Of a stretch of DNA of 64,000 nucleotides, positions 7,644-16,746 are shown in pieces. Both the position numbers and the translations under genes were made by a program. Below the pieces are notes generated by a model that was given only the letters and a program-made list of their open reading frames with translations, was not told the DNA's origin and searched no databases. The stretch is from assembly GCF_039523795.1 (NCBI RefSeq), contig NZ_BAAAFZ010000007.1, forward strand, positions 136,038 through 200,037. The letters are read 5' to 3'. This stretch comes from Craurococcus roseus (lineage in GTDB: Bacteria; Pseudomonadota; Alphaproteobacteria; Acetobacterales; Acetobacteraceae). How positions within the stretch are numbered: the stretch's first letter is position 1; every line of letters begins with the position of its first letter.

Positions 7644-8957
7644 ATGCGGTTCGAACGGTCTGCGGCGCTGCGGGAACGGGCGCACGCGGCCATCCCCGGC
7701 GGGGCGCACACCTACGCCAAGGGCGACGACCAGTTCCCGGAGCGCTCGCCCGGCTTCATCGCGCGCGGCGAGGGCTGCCGGGTGTGGGACGAGGACGGCA
7801 ACGAGTTCGTCGAGTACGGCATGGGGCTGCGCGCGGTCGCGCTCGGGCACGCCTTCCCGCCGGTGGTGGAGGCGGTGCGCCGGTCGCTCGACATCGGCAC
7901 CAACTTCTCGCGCCCGCACGCGATGGAGGTCGAGTGCGCGGAAGCGCTGCTCGCCGCCGTGCCCTTCGCCGACATGGTGAAGTTCACCAAGGACGGCAGC
8001 ACGGCCGTCACCGCCGCCGTGAAGCTGGCGCGCGCCGCGACCGGCCGCGACCTCGTCGCCATCTGCCGCGACCACCCGTTCTTCTCCTACGACGACTGGT
8101 TCATCGGCACCACGCAGATGGACAGCGGCATCCCGCCGGTGGCGACGAGCCTGACGCGCACCTTCCCGTACGACGACCTTGCCGCCTTGCGGGACCTGTT
8201 CGAGGGCGAGCGCGGCCGGATCGCCTGCGTGCTGCTCGAAGCCTGCAAGTACGAAGACCCCTCCCCGGGCTACCTGCACGAGGTCCGGCGGCTGTGCCAC
8301 GCCAACGGGGCGCTGCTGATCCTCGACGAGATGATCAACGGCTTCCGCCTCGCGGTGGCGGGCGGGCAGGAGCACTACGGCGTCGAGCCCGACCTGAGCA
8401 CCTTCGGCAAGGCCATGGCGAACGGCTTCGCGGTCTCGGCCCTGGCCGGCAAGCGCGAGTACATGGAACTGGGCGGCATCCGCCACGACCGCGACCGCGT
8501 CTTCCTGCTGTCCACCACCCACGGCGGCGAGGTGCCGGGCCTCGCCGCCGCCCTGGCGACGATGCGCGCATACCGCGAACTGCCGGTGGTGGAGACCATC
8601 GACCGGCAGGGCCGGCGCCTCGCCGAAGGCCTCAAGAGCGTCATCGCGGCGCACGGGCTGTCCGAGCATGTCCCGATCACCGGCAAGCCCTGCAACCTGG
8701 TCTTCGGCACGCTGGACCGCGACAAGCGCCCCTCCCAGCACTTCCGCGCGCTGCTGATGCAGGAGTTGATCGCCCGCGGCGTGATCGCCCCGTCGCTGGT
8801 CATCAGCTACTCGCACGACGACGCCGCGGTGGACCGCACCGTCGAGGCCTTCGACGGCGCCATGCCGGTGTACCGCCGGGCGCTGGAGGAGGGCTTGGAC
8901 GGCTTGCTCGCGGGCCCGCCGACGGCGCCGGTGTACCGGCGCCGCAACCGCGTGTAG
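7644..8957 (+). CDS. Class III aminotransferase, glutamate-1-semialdehyde aminomutase-like
   Basis: A 437-aa PLP enzyme of fold type I. Seen: PGGAHTYAKGDDQFP (residues 18-32), SRPHAMEVE, FTKDGSTAVTAAVKLAR with the phosphate-binding GST (118-120), the cofactor Asp in LLILDEMINGFR (about 229), and the Schiff-base Lys in STFGKAMANGF (about 256). The family includes HemL, but the GGGLPVG motif of true HemL is absent and LLSTTHGGEVPG is present, as in HemL-like enzymes of glycan or natural-product clusters. The substrate is unknown. An in-frame ATG at 7593 would add 17 residues; the later start matches the family. The DNA around both ATGs (gatgcggtt) is similar, which makes automatic start calls ambiguous. 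Confidence 0.8.
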   Translation: MRFERSAALRERAHAAIPGGAHTYAKGDDQFPERSPGFIARGEGCRVWDEDGNEFVEYGMGLRAVALGHAFPPVVEAVRRSLDIGTNFSRPHAMEVECAEALLAAVPFADMVKFTKDGSTAVTAAVKLARAATGRDLVAICRDHPFFSYDDWFIGTTQMDSGIPPVATSLTRTFPYDDLAALRDLFEGERGRIACVLLEACKYEDPSPGYLHEVRRLCHANGALLILDEMINGFRLAVAGGQEHYGVEPDLSTFGKAMANGFAVSALAGKREYMELGGIRHDRDRVFLLSTTHGGEVPGLAAALATMRAYRELPVVETIDRQGRRLAEGLKSVIAAHGLSEHVPITGKPCNLVFGTLDRDKRPSQHFRALLMQELIARGVIAPSLVISYSHDDAAVDRTVEAFDGAMPVYRRALEEGLDGLLAGPPTAPVYRRRNRV

Positions 8958-9393
8958 GGACGCCGGAGGGCCGCAGGGCGGCTGCGCCGTCCGCGACCGT
9001 CGAGGGGCGCCACCCGGCGGGTGCCCGGCACGCGAACGGCCCGCGCGGGACACCCCTGGGCGTGAATCGCTTGGCCGGCAACCGTGCTCGACCCGCGTCC
9101 GCCGAGCCGTCCGGACCGCGCGCGGCGCTGGGACGAGATCCTCCCGGCAAGCCCGGCGTCGTCGCTGAACAACGCCCAAGGCGGATCGGTGCCCGCAGCG
9201 CCGGCCGAATCCGCCGGCGATCCGCTTCCGGCCGCCCGGTCCTGTGGCAGGACGAGAAGGAACGGTCGCAACGCCCTGCGGAAAGCGGATTCTCGCGCCG
9301 TCGCTAACGGCGTAAGCTCGCGCCTCCCCGATTCGCGCGAGTCGCCCCCCGCTGCGCCCACTCCGCTCGCACCAGCGCCGCATCGCCGGCATC
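8958..9393. other. 436-bp region before the helicase gene
   Basis: No gene or RNA was recognised. The last ~80 bases are open in the helicase frame from just after TAA 9313-9315 and encode a plausible Q-motif-like helix (RSHQRRIAGIV). The helicase may therefore start upstream of 9394 at a non-ATG codon such as CTG 9352. Confidence 0.35.
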
Positions 9394-11274
9394 GTGTCCG
9401 CCATCGCCTCGGGCGAGGCGGGCGCCCTGCGCGACGTGCTCGCCGCGGTGACGCCGGGCGGCGGCAAGAGCGTGCTGCCGCTGATCGCGGCGTCGCGGCT
9501 GATCGAGGCGGGCATCGCCGACCGCGTCTGCTGGATCGTGCCCCGCGATTCACTGCGTTTGCAGGCGGAGGAGGCCTTCGCCGACCCGAACTGGCGCGCG
9601 GCGCTCGGGCACGCCTTGTCGGTGCGCGCGGCGGAGAACGCGCCCGATCCGTGCCGCGGCCTCTCGGGCTACGTCACCACGTACCAAGCGGTGGCGGCGG
9701 CGCCCGACCTGCACCTCGCCGAGTTCAAGCGCCGGCGCTATCTGCTCGTCATCGACGAGGTCCACCACCTGCCGGCGCTGGCCGACGCGGACCCGAGCGG
9801 CTTCGGGCCCCTCCAGGCCGGCGCCGACGTGGAGGCGTCCTGGTCCAAGGCGATCCTGCCGCTGCTGGAGCTGGCGCGGGTGCGGCTGCTGCTCTCCGGC
9901 ACGCTGGAGCGGGCGGACGGGCGCGGCATCCTGTGGCTGCCCTACCGCGAAGGGCCGCGCACGCGGACGCGCGAGGTCGACTTGGACGCGCCGGGCTGGG
10001 CGGTGGTGGGCTACTCGCGCGCCGCCGCGCTGGCGGAAAAGGCGGTGCTGCCCATCACCTTCGGCGCGCTCGACGGCGAGGCGCGCTGGCTGGACGAGGG
10101 GCGCCGGCCCGTGGGGCCGCACCGGCTGTCCGGCGACTACGAGACCACGCGGCAGGCGCTGTTCACCGCGCTGCGCACCGAATTCGCCGACGCGCTGCTC
10201 GACGAGGCGCTGGACGCGACGCGGCGGCTCCGGACGGAGCGGCGGACGAAGCTCGGCTTGGCGCCCGGGGAGCCGGGGCGGGGCCTGGGCAAGCTGCTCG
10301 TGGTGGCGCCGGACCAGGAGAACGCCCGGCGCTACCTCGCGCGCGTCCACGGGCGGATGCCGGCGCGCGGGCGGGAGACGGAAGCGCGGCTCGCGGTGTC
10401 CGACGCGGGGGACGCGCACGAGGCGTTGGCGGCCTTCCGCTTGCAGCCGCAGCCCTCCGTGCTGGTGACGGTGGCGATGGCCTACGAGGGGCTGGACGCG
10501 CCGGAAACGGCGGTGGTGGCGGCGCTGACGCACATCCGCTCGCGCCCCTGGCTGGAGCAGATGGTGGCGCGGGCGACGCGGGTGGACCCCTTCGCCGGCG
10601 CCTGGGAGGAGCAGCGGGCGCTGGTCTACCACCCGGACGACCTCCTGTTCCGCCGCTTCCGCGAGCGGATGGAAACCGAGCAGGGCACCCTCGCCCGCCA
10701 CGCCAAAGGGCGCCGCCAGCCCGCCCTGCCCTTCCCCGGCGAGGCCGGGCGCGACGCGGACGAGCCCGCGGCCGGCATCGTGCCGCTGCACTCCAACGCG
10801 CTGGCGCTGCGCTTCGAGACGCTGGCGCCCGGCCCCGATTTTGCGGCGCGGCGGCCGGAGGCACAGGACGACCTGCTCGACCCGCCCTCCGTGCTGGAGC
10901 GGCGGCTGCGGCACCGCATCGGCGAGCTGGTGGCGGCGCAGGTGGTGGAGGACGAGGAAGCGCTGCGCCTGCCGCGCGCCGGCGGCAACTACCACCGGCT
11001 CAATGCGGTGCTGAAGCGGGTGCTGGGCAAGGGCCGCGGCGAGATGGGCGCGGCGGAACTGGACGCGGCGGTTTCCTGGCTGGAGCGCAACCGGCTCGCC
11101 GACCACCTGCACCTGCTGGACGGCGACCGGCGCTACGACTTTGAGGCTCGGCGGCGCGCGGGGCTGTGGCGGCCGCCGCGCGGGCGGTCGAGCGCCGGCG
11201 TCGAGCGGGCCATGGAGGCCGGGCGGCTGGGAGGTGGCGGGCGGCCTTCGACATCGCGCGGCGGAAGGGGTTAG
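9394..11274 (+). CDS. DEAD/DEAH-box superfamily 2 helicase
   Basis: A 626-aa protein. Motif I is AAVTPGGGKS (about 18-27), motif Ia WIVPRDSLRLQAE, Ib VTTYQAV, motif II LLVIDEVHHL, motif III LLSGTLER. In the second RecA domain, VTVAMAYEGLDAPE and QMVARATRVDPFAG are motifs V and VI. This is the layout of an SF2 ATP-dependent translocase; the role (repair, mobile element or RNA) is not evident. The visible start is GTG 9394, but homology-like sequence continues upstream. The last ~45 residues are Arg/Gly-rich and may be non-conserved tail. No nuclease domain was recognised. Confidence 0.8.
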   Translation: MSAIASGEAGALRDVLAAVTPGGGKSVLPLIAASRLIEAGIADRVCWIVPRDSLRLQAEEAFADPNWRAALGHALSVRAAENAPDPCRGLSGYVTTYQAVAAAPDLHLAEFKRRRYLLVIDEVHHLPALADADPSGFGPLQAGADVEASWSKAILPLLELARVRLLLSGTLERADGRGILWLPYREGPRTRTREVDLDAPGWAVVGYSRAAALAEKAVLPITFGALDGEARWLDEGRRPVGPHRLSGDYETTRQALFTALRTEFADALLDEALDATRRLRTERRTKLGLAPGEPGRGLGKLLVVAPDQENARRYLARVHGRMPARGRETEARLAVSDAGDAHEALAAFRLQPQPSVLVTVAMAYEGLDAPETAVVAALTHIRSRPWLEQMVARATRVDPFAGAWEEQRALVYHPDDLLFRRFRERMETEQGTLARHAKGRRQPALPFPGEAGRDADEPAAGIVPLHSNALALRFETLAPGPDFAARRPEAQDDLLDPPSVLERRLRHRIGELVAAQVVEDEEALRLPRAGGNYHRLNAVLKRVLGKGRGEMGAAELDAAVSWLERNRLADHLHLLDGDRRYDFEARRRAGLWRPPRGRSSAGVERAMEAGRLGGGGRPSTSRGGRG

Positions 11275-11482
11275 GGGCGCGCGGCCGGCGGAGTCGCCCG
11301 ACCTCCTTGCTGCCTCACTCGCCCCCGGTCAAAGGGCGCGGTTCGAGCGTCGGTGGGTGGGGCGCGGCCTTTTTGTGCCCGGGTCGCGGGCGTTCGTCGT
11401 CGTCGGCGCGCGGGCCGGGGAGCGCGCCTCCGTGGCGGCTCCCGGGCCGAAGCGGACGCGCCCGCCGCGGCGGGCGCGGGCT

Positions 11483-12895
11483 TCAGGCGATGAGGAGTTC
11501 CTCGGCGCCGTACCGGTCGTCGCCGTAGACATCGGCGTAGGGGATGCTGGGCGGGCGTTCCGGTAGCCGTTCGGCGATCGCCGGGTCCAGGGTTTCCAGG
11601 CTCCCGTCGGCCGCTGCTTCCACCAAGCCTTTCATGGTGATGAAGCCTTCCAGGGTCAGGGCGCTGACGAGCGCGCTGTAATCCAGGTCCAGCCCCCGGG
11701 CCGCCTCGCTCATTTCCTGCAAGAACCGCTGTTCGACCAGCACCGTCGGCGTGCCGCCGAGCGCGAAGCCGTTGCGGGCGATCGCGGGGTTGGTCTCGCC
11801 GGGGTAGAGGGTGAGCAGGTCGTAGTCGGAGTCCTCCAGCGACTCCGCGATCGCGGCCACCGCGCGCTTGGACGCGTCCGCCACGGCCGGGTCCACGCCG
11901 GCGTTGGTCGGCCACAGCACCGACATGGTGACGAGGTCGCCGTCCTCGGCGCGGTAGTTGCCCTGCCCGTGGTAGTCGAGGAGGAGGTCCGGCTCGAGCC
12001 TGGCGACGAGTTCGCGGACCGCGACCGACTCCGGCGCCTCGTCCGCGCCGAAGGGCGCGGCCGGGTCGTAGGTGCGGTTGAGGTCGATGCCTTCGTTGTT
12101 CAAGCGCGGGCCGGTGAGGCCGCGCTCGCCGCCGACCTCGCGCTCCCACCGCGCGAACCCGTCCGGGTTGACCCGCGGCACCACCGTCACCGTGACCTCG
12201 TCCCGGAGCGCCTTGGCCAGCTCGGTGTCGCCAGACAGGAAGTCGAGCAGGTACAGCGCCGCTTCGGTGCCGATCGGCTCGTTGCCGTGCTGCTGGGTGA
12301 CGAACAGCAGCTCCGCTTCCCCGGTGCCGACCGTGGCGGCGTGGAGCGGGTTGCCGTCGAGGGACTGCCCGAAGACTTCCAGCGAGAGCGTGTCGTACCG
12401 GGCGTCGAGCCGGTTCAGGTCGGCGTAGAGCTCGTCGTTGCTGCGGAGGTCGGGGAAGGTCAGCGTGTCGGGCAGCCACCCGCCCCGTGCGGCCTGGTCC
12501 GTGAAGTAGTCGGCGATGAAGAGCTTCGCTTCGTAGGCTTCCAGATCGGACTCCCTGGCGGTTTCCAGTATGGCGCCGGGCAGGTCGGCCCGGTCCAGGC
12601 CGCCGTCGTCGAGCCTGTCCGTCCAGAGCTCGACCTCGTCGACGCCGGCGTTCCGGTCGAACAGGTTGAAGTACACCGAACGCACGTAGTTTTCCGAGGA
12701 GCGGGCCGCGAAGGAGTCCTGGAACTCCTGCGAGGACAGGAACACGTCGTCCAGCGCGTCGACCGCGGCCGGGTCCCCGAGATTCACGAACCGCGTCAGG
12801 AAATCGCGCCCCGCTGGGTCGGCCGCCCGGCCGAGGAAGGAAAGGTAGAGCGTCTGGACCACATCGTCCGGATCGACGGCCGCCGCGATCGTCAT
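11483..12895 (-). CDS. DUF4214 domain fused to M14 zinc carboxypeptidase
   Basis: A 470-aa acidic protein with two parts. Residues 8-135 form a DUF4214-like module (VVQTLYLSFLGRAADPAGRD, then YVRSVYFNLFDRNAGVDEVE), a repeat common in S-layer-like and type I secreted proteins. Residues about 150-430 are an M14 carboxypeptidase: zinc ligands H203 and E206 in QQHGNEPIG, GIDLNRTYDP, third ligand H309 in DYHGQG, and catalytic Glu (about 388) in TVLVEQR. M14 enzymes trim C-terminal residues or peptidoglycan peptides. There is no N-terminal signal peptide, so secretion by a type I system is possible (inference). A strong AGGAGG site lies 7 bases before the ATG. It stands alone on its strand. Confidence 0.85.
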   Translation of the reverse strand: MTIAAAVDPDDVVQTLYLSFLGRAADPAGRDFLTRFVNLGDPAAVDALDDVFLSSQEFQDSFAARSSENYVRSVYFNLFDRNAGVDEVELWTDRLDDGGLDRADLPGAILETARESDLEAYEAKLFIADYFTDQAARGGWLPDTLTFPDLRSNDELYADLNRLDARYDTLSLEVFGQSLDGNPLHAATVGTGEAELLFVTQQHGNEPIGTEAALYLLDFLSGDTELAKALRDEVTVTVVPRVNPDGFARWEREVGGERGLTGPRLNNEGIDLNRTYDPAAPFGADEAPESVAVRELVARLEPDLLLDYHGQGNYRAEDGDLVTMSVLWPTNAGVDPAVADASKRAVAAIAESLEDSDYDLLTLYPGETNPAIARNGFALGGTPTVLVEQRFLQEMSEAARGLDLDYSALVSALTLEGFITMKGLVEAAADGSLETLDPAIAERLPERPPSIPYADVYGDDRYGAEELLIA

Positions 12896-13305
12896 CTGTT
12901 CGCCTCCTGAGGGGATTGGACAGGGCCTCGCCCTGATGAACGCCAGCGTGAACGACGTGGTTCGTCGGTTCGCAGCCGGCGGTTGCGGAATGGATGCCGG
13001 CGTCCTGCTTCAGCGTGCGACGGGCAGCGCATCGCCGGCCTCGCCGTGTGCGAAACCGGCGTCCCGGGCTGCCTGATGGAAGCGGGGGCGGACGTGGGGA
13101 GCGGCGTGCCGGTGCGTCGGCGCCCTTGCGACTAGGGATGCATGGCTAACGGCTTTGGCGCCGCCCCCCGGCGGCACTCGGCCCGGGCGCGCGCGGACCT
13201 TGCGCCGCTTTCCACGCCGCTCGGCTTCCGGACGAAGGCGCCCTTCGGCGTCGGCCCCGAGTTGCGGCCCCCGCCGGCGCCCCCGGCGGTCGAAGCGGAG
13301 CCGGG
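12896..13305. other. 410-bp intergenic region
   Basis: The region holds the promoter side of the peptidase gene (right-to-left) and the downstream side of the hybrid kinase. A short GC hairpin GCCGCC-CCCC-GGCGGC lies at 13160-13175 without a T-run. Nothing else was recognised. Confidence 0.35.
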
Positions 13306-15798
13306 CTAACCCGCCGCTTGGAGCCTGCGGTCGTGCGCGTGCAGCAGCATCGCCACTCGGTCCGCGAGCTCCGCGCCGGTGATCGGTTTGCGGACCAGGG
13401 CGGAAACGCCGCCCTCGTCGCTCCCCAACGCCAGGGCCGCGGCGTCGGCGGCGTAGCCGGTGAGGAGGATGACCGGCAAGCCGGGCCGCCGCCGCTTCGC
13501 TTCCCGGGTGAGCGCGACGCCGTCCAGCCCGGGCATCGCCAGGTCGGACACCATCGCGTCCAGCGCCTCGCCCCGGTCCAGGAGGGCCAAAGCGGCGTAG
13601 CCCTCGCCGGCTTCCAGCACGTCGAAGCCTTCGTCCCTGAGCTGCGCGGCGAGGACATCGCGCACCATGGCTTCGTCGTCCACCAGCAGCACGCGCGGGC
13701 GCCCCGCGGGCGCGGGGGTGGCGGCCCTGGGCGGGGCGGGGCGGCGTTCCACCGGGGGTTCCAGCGGGGCCTCGCGCAACCGGCGGGCATCGCCGTCCAC
13801 GACGATCGGCAGCCAAAGCGAGACCCGGGTGCCCCGGCCCGGTTCGCTCGCGATCGCCAGCGTGCCGCCCGACCCTTCCGCGAAGCCGCGCGCCATGGCC
13901 AAGCCCAGCCCGGTGCCTTGGCCCAGCGGCTTGGTGGTGAAGAACGGCTCGGTCGCCCGGGCGAGCGTCGCTGCGTCCATGCCCTCGCCGGTGTCGGCCA
14001 CCATGACGCGCACGTAGCCGCCGGGCCCCAAGCCGTCGGGCGCAGCGGCGGCGGCGTCTTCGGCCCGCTCCGCGGCCGCCGAGAACACGACCGTGCCGCC
14101 GTCCGGCATGGCGTCGCGCGCGTTGGTGGCGAGGTTCACCAGCACGGTTTCGAGCTGCCCGCGGTCGGCCAGGACAGGGGGGAGGCCGGCTTCCGCGTCC
14201 ACCTCCACCCGGATCTTCGCGCCGAGCGTCGCGGCGAGCACTTCGCGGAGGCCCCCGAGCAGCTCGCCGAGGTCGAGGGCGTCGGCCCGCAATTCCTCGC
14301 GCCGCGAAAAGGCGAGAAGGCGGCGGGTGACGGCTTCGCCGCGCCGTGCGGCGTCCTCGACCATGCCGGCCAGCCGCTCCACGGCGGCGGCGTCGCCGGC
14401 GCGGCGGCGGATGAGGATGGCGCCGCCCGAGACCGCCTGGAGGACGTTGTTGAAGTCGTGCGCGATGCCGCCGGCGAGTTGACCCATCGCCTGCACCTTC
14501 TGCGCCTGGAGCAGCGCCGTTTCCGCGTTGCGGCGCTCCGCGATCTCCACCCGGAGCCGGTCGTTGGCCTCCACCAGCTCCCGTGTCCGCTCCGCCACGC
14601 GCGCTTCCAGCGCTTCCGTGTAGCCGCGCGCCTCCTTTTCCCGCCGCTGCAGCGCGGCCGCCATCTCGTTGTAGGCCGCGGCGATCTGGCCGAACTCCGA
14701 ACGCCGGCCGAGGTCCGGGGCCCGCGCCGAAAGATCGCCCTCGCGCCAGCGCTTGGCCACGGCGAGCAGGGCCCGCGTCGGCCGGGCGATGGAGCGGCGC
14801 GCCACCCAAAGGGTGAGGCCGAAGGCGGCGAGGCCCACGGCGCCGAGGAGCGCGGCGGCGCGCCGGAGGGCGCGCTCCACGTCGGCCATCAGCTGCGGCT
14901 CGTGGAAGCCGACCACGGCGGCGAGCCGGTGGTTTGCCGGAGTCGGCGGGGTGTAGCCCACCAAGCGGTCGGTGCCGTCGATGCTCCTCAGCCGGAGGGT
15001 GCCGGGCTCCGTCGCGCTCACCAAGGGCATCGCCGCTGGCGGGAAGCCCTTGCCGACGAACTCCGCGTGCCGCGCGTCGCGTGCGAGGATCACGCCGTCG
15101 GCGTCGGCGATGGTCAGCACGCCGTTGGCGAGCAGGGGGGAGCCGGCGCGCTTGAGGCCATTCAGGTGCTGTTCGAGCAAGTTGAGGTCCATCGCCGCGA
15201 CGAGCGTGGCCCCGGGCGCGGTCGCGTCGGCGGCCCCGAGCGGCAGGTAGAAGGGCAGCACGCCGCCAGGGTGGCCCGGCGGCCGGGCGAAGCGGCCGGC
15301 GGTGAAGCCCGGGGCCGCGAGGGCGTCGCGCACCCAGCGGTCGCCCTCCCCACCGGCGGCGGCGACTGCCGGATCGGATGCGCACGCGACCCGCCCCCCG
15401 GGGTCGACGAGGGCGACGAAGGCGAAGCCGGGCGCGCCGCCGCTGAGCTTGGCGAGGCGGCCGGCGCATTCGTCGCCCGAGCCCCGGAATTCGGGGATCG
15501 CCGCCGCGGCGAGCAGGATGCGCGCGCCTTCCGCGATGCCGTCGGCGTTGCCCTTCAGCAGCCCGGCTTGGTGCGCGGCGAGGCCGTCCAGTTGCGCCTT
15601 GCGCTCCGACCACTGCGCCACACCGACCGCGACCTGGAGGCCCACCAAGGGCAGGAGGCAGGTGGCGGCGATGAGCAGCAACCGGGTGGAGACGCGCGCC
15701 CCCCCGTTCCATTCGCGGCGCCGGGGCGGCGCGGCGTCCGCCCCCCGCTCCCGCGACAGCCGCGGCTCCGGCGCGGGACGCCAAACGCGATGGTGCAT
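13306..15798 (-). CDS. Hybrid sensor histidine kinase/response regulator, dCache-type sensor
   Basis: An 830-aa membrane kinase. TM1 is about 39-60 and TM2 about 313-333; the ~250 residues between are a periplasmic Cache-like sensor (FAFVALVDPGGRVACASD, VLTIADADGVILARDARH). HAMP is about 335-385, then a coiled coil. HisKA has H447 in GGIAHDFNNVLQAV. The ATPase has NLATNARDAMPDGG, DTGEGM and GQGTGLGLA. A C-terminal receiver has VLLVDDEAMVRDV, phospho-acceptor Asp in VSDLAMPGLDG, and RKPI. ATG 15798 was chosen; upstream in-frame sequence lacks homology. It is a paralogue of the kinase at 26997-28910, which lacks the receiver. No output regulator is adjacent. Confidence 0.88.
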   Translation of the reverse strand: MHHRVWRPAPEPRLSRERGADAAPPRRREWNGGARVSTRLLLIAATCLLPLVGLQVAVGVAQWSERKAQLDGLAAHQAGLLKGNADGIAEGARILLAAAAIPEFRGSGDECAGRLAKLSGGAPGFAFVALVDPGGRVACASDPAVAAAGGEGDRWVRDALAAPGFTAGRFARPPGHPGGVLPFYLPLGAADATAPGATLVAAMDLNLLEQHLNGLKRAGSPLLANGVLTIADADGVILARDARHAEFVGKGFPPAAMPLVSATEPGTLRLRSIDGTDRLVGYTPPTPANHRLAAVVGFHEPQLMADVERALRRAAALLGAVGLAAFGLTLWVARRSIARPTRALLAVAKRWREGDLSARAPDLGRRSEFGQIAAAYNEMAAALQRREKEARGYTEALEARVAERTRELVEANDRLRVEIAERRNAETALLQAQKVQAMGQLAGGIAHDFNNVLQAVSGGAILIRRRAGDAAAVERLAGMVEDAARRGEAVTRRLLAFSRREELRADALDLGELLGGLREVLAATLGAKIRVEVDAEAGLPPVLADRGQLETVLVNLATNARDAMPDGGTVVFSAAAERAEDAAAAAPDGLGPGGYVRVMVADTGEGMDAATLARATEPFFTTKPLGQGTGLGLAMARGFAEGSGGTLAIASEPGRGTRVSLWLPIVVDGDARRLREAPLEPPVERRPAPPRAATPAPAGRPRVLLVDDEAMVRDVLAAQLRDEGFDVLEAGEGYAALALLDRGEALDAMVSDLAMPGLDGVALTREAKRRRPGLPVILLTGYAADAAALALGSDEGGVSALVRKPITGAELADRVAMLLHAHDRRLQAAG

Positions 15799-16031
15799 GG
15801 CTCGTGGCCCCGTTTCGTATGCTTCATTATGGGCCGACGCGACGCGCCCGGCCTCCGCCCGAATGCTCTCTTTAGCCGGTCCGGCGTGACGCGGTAACGA
15901 AAATTCGTCCGCAAGTGGCAAAGCCGTGGAGGTCCGCGGGACGGGGCGCCGCCTCTGGCATCCCCGGCCGTCCTCCGCCATGTGTCCGGCGCCGGGCGCG
16001 ACGACGCCGCGTCCGACAACAGGAGTTTCAA

Positions 16032-16739
16032 TTGCACGACCTCGGCGCCGCTTTCTCGACCGCGCTCGGCTTGGTGGCGGCCGGCGATCCGGCGCTGGCG
16101 GCCATCGTGGGGTTGTCGCTGCGGGTGAGCCTGACGGCGGTGGCGCTCGCGGCCTTGGTCGGGCTACCGCTCGGGGCGCTGTTGGCGGTGGCGCGCTTCC
16201 CGGGGCGGCGCGGCGTGGTGGTGGCGTTGAACGCCTTGATGGGGTTGCCGCCGGTGGTGGCGGGGTTGTTCATTTACCTCCTGCTGTCGCGCTCCGGGCC
16301 GCTCGGGCCGCTCGGCCTGCTGTTCACGCCGACCGCCATGGTCGTCGCCCAAGCGGTGCTGATCGCGCCGATCCTCGCCGCCTTGTCGCGGCAGGCGTTG
16401 GAGGCGCTGTGGGAGGAATACGCGGAGCAGCTCCGCTCCTTCGGCGCGGGGCCGCGGCGGGCGGTGCCGACGCTGCTCTGGGACGGGCGCTTCGCCCTGC
16501 TCACCGTGCTGCTCGCGGGCTTCGGCCGGGCGAGCGCGGAGGTGGGCGCGGTGATGGTGGTGGGCGGCAACATCGAGGGCTTCACCCGCGTCATGACCAC
16601 GGCCATCGCCTTGGAGACCAGCAAGGGCGACCTGCCGCTCGCCCTCGCCTTGGGCGTGGTGCTGATGGCGATCGTGCTGACGGTGAACGCCTTGGCGCAG
16701 TTGGCGCGGGACACCGCCGCCCGGTGGGCCGGCGGCTGA
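16032..16739 (+). CDS. tupB: Tungstate ABC transporter, permease subunit
   Basis: A 235-aa inner-membrane permease with about five to six hydrophobic segments (IVGLSLRVSLTAVALAALVG, NALMGLPPVVAGLFIYLLLS, and others). The cytoplasmic coupling loop lies around EEYAEQLRSFGAGPRRAV. Its size and the MGLPPVVAGLFIYLLLSRSGPLG stretch match TupB. The start is TTG 16032: AGGAG (16021-16025) sits 6 bases ahead and the encoded HDLGAAF is a typical N-terminus. An in-frame ATG at 15915 would add an Arg-rich non-conserved leader. It begins a tupB-tupC-tupA operon (8-bp and 29-bp gaps). Confidence 0.88.
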   Translation: MHDLGAAFSTALGLVAAGDPALAAIVGLSLRVSLTAVALAALVGLPLGALLAVARFPGRRGVVVALNALMGLPPVVAGLFIYLLLSRSGPLGPLGLLFTPTAMVVAQAVLIAPILAALSRQALEALWEEYAEQLRSFGAGPRRAVPTLLWDGRFALLTVLLAGFGRASAEVGAVMVVGGNIEGFTRVMTTAIALETSKGDLPLALALGVVLMAIVLTVNALAQLARDTAARWAGG

Positions 16740-16746
16740 ACGGCCC

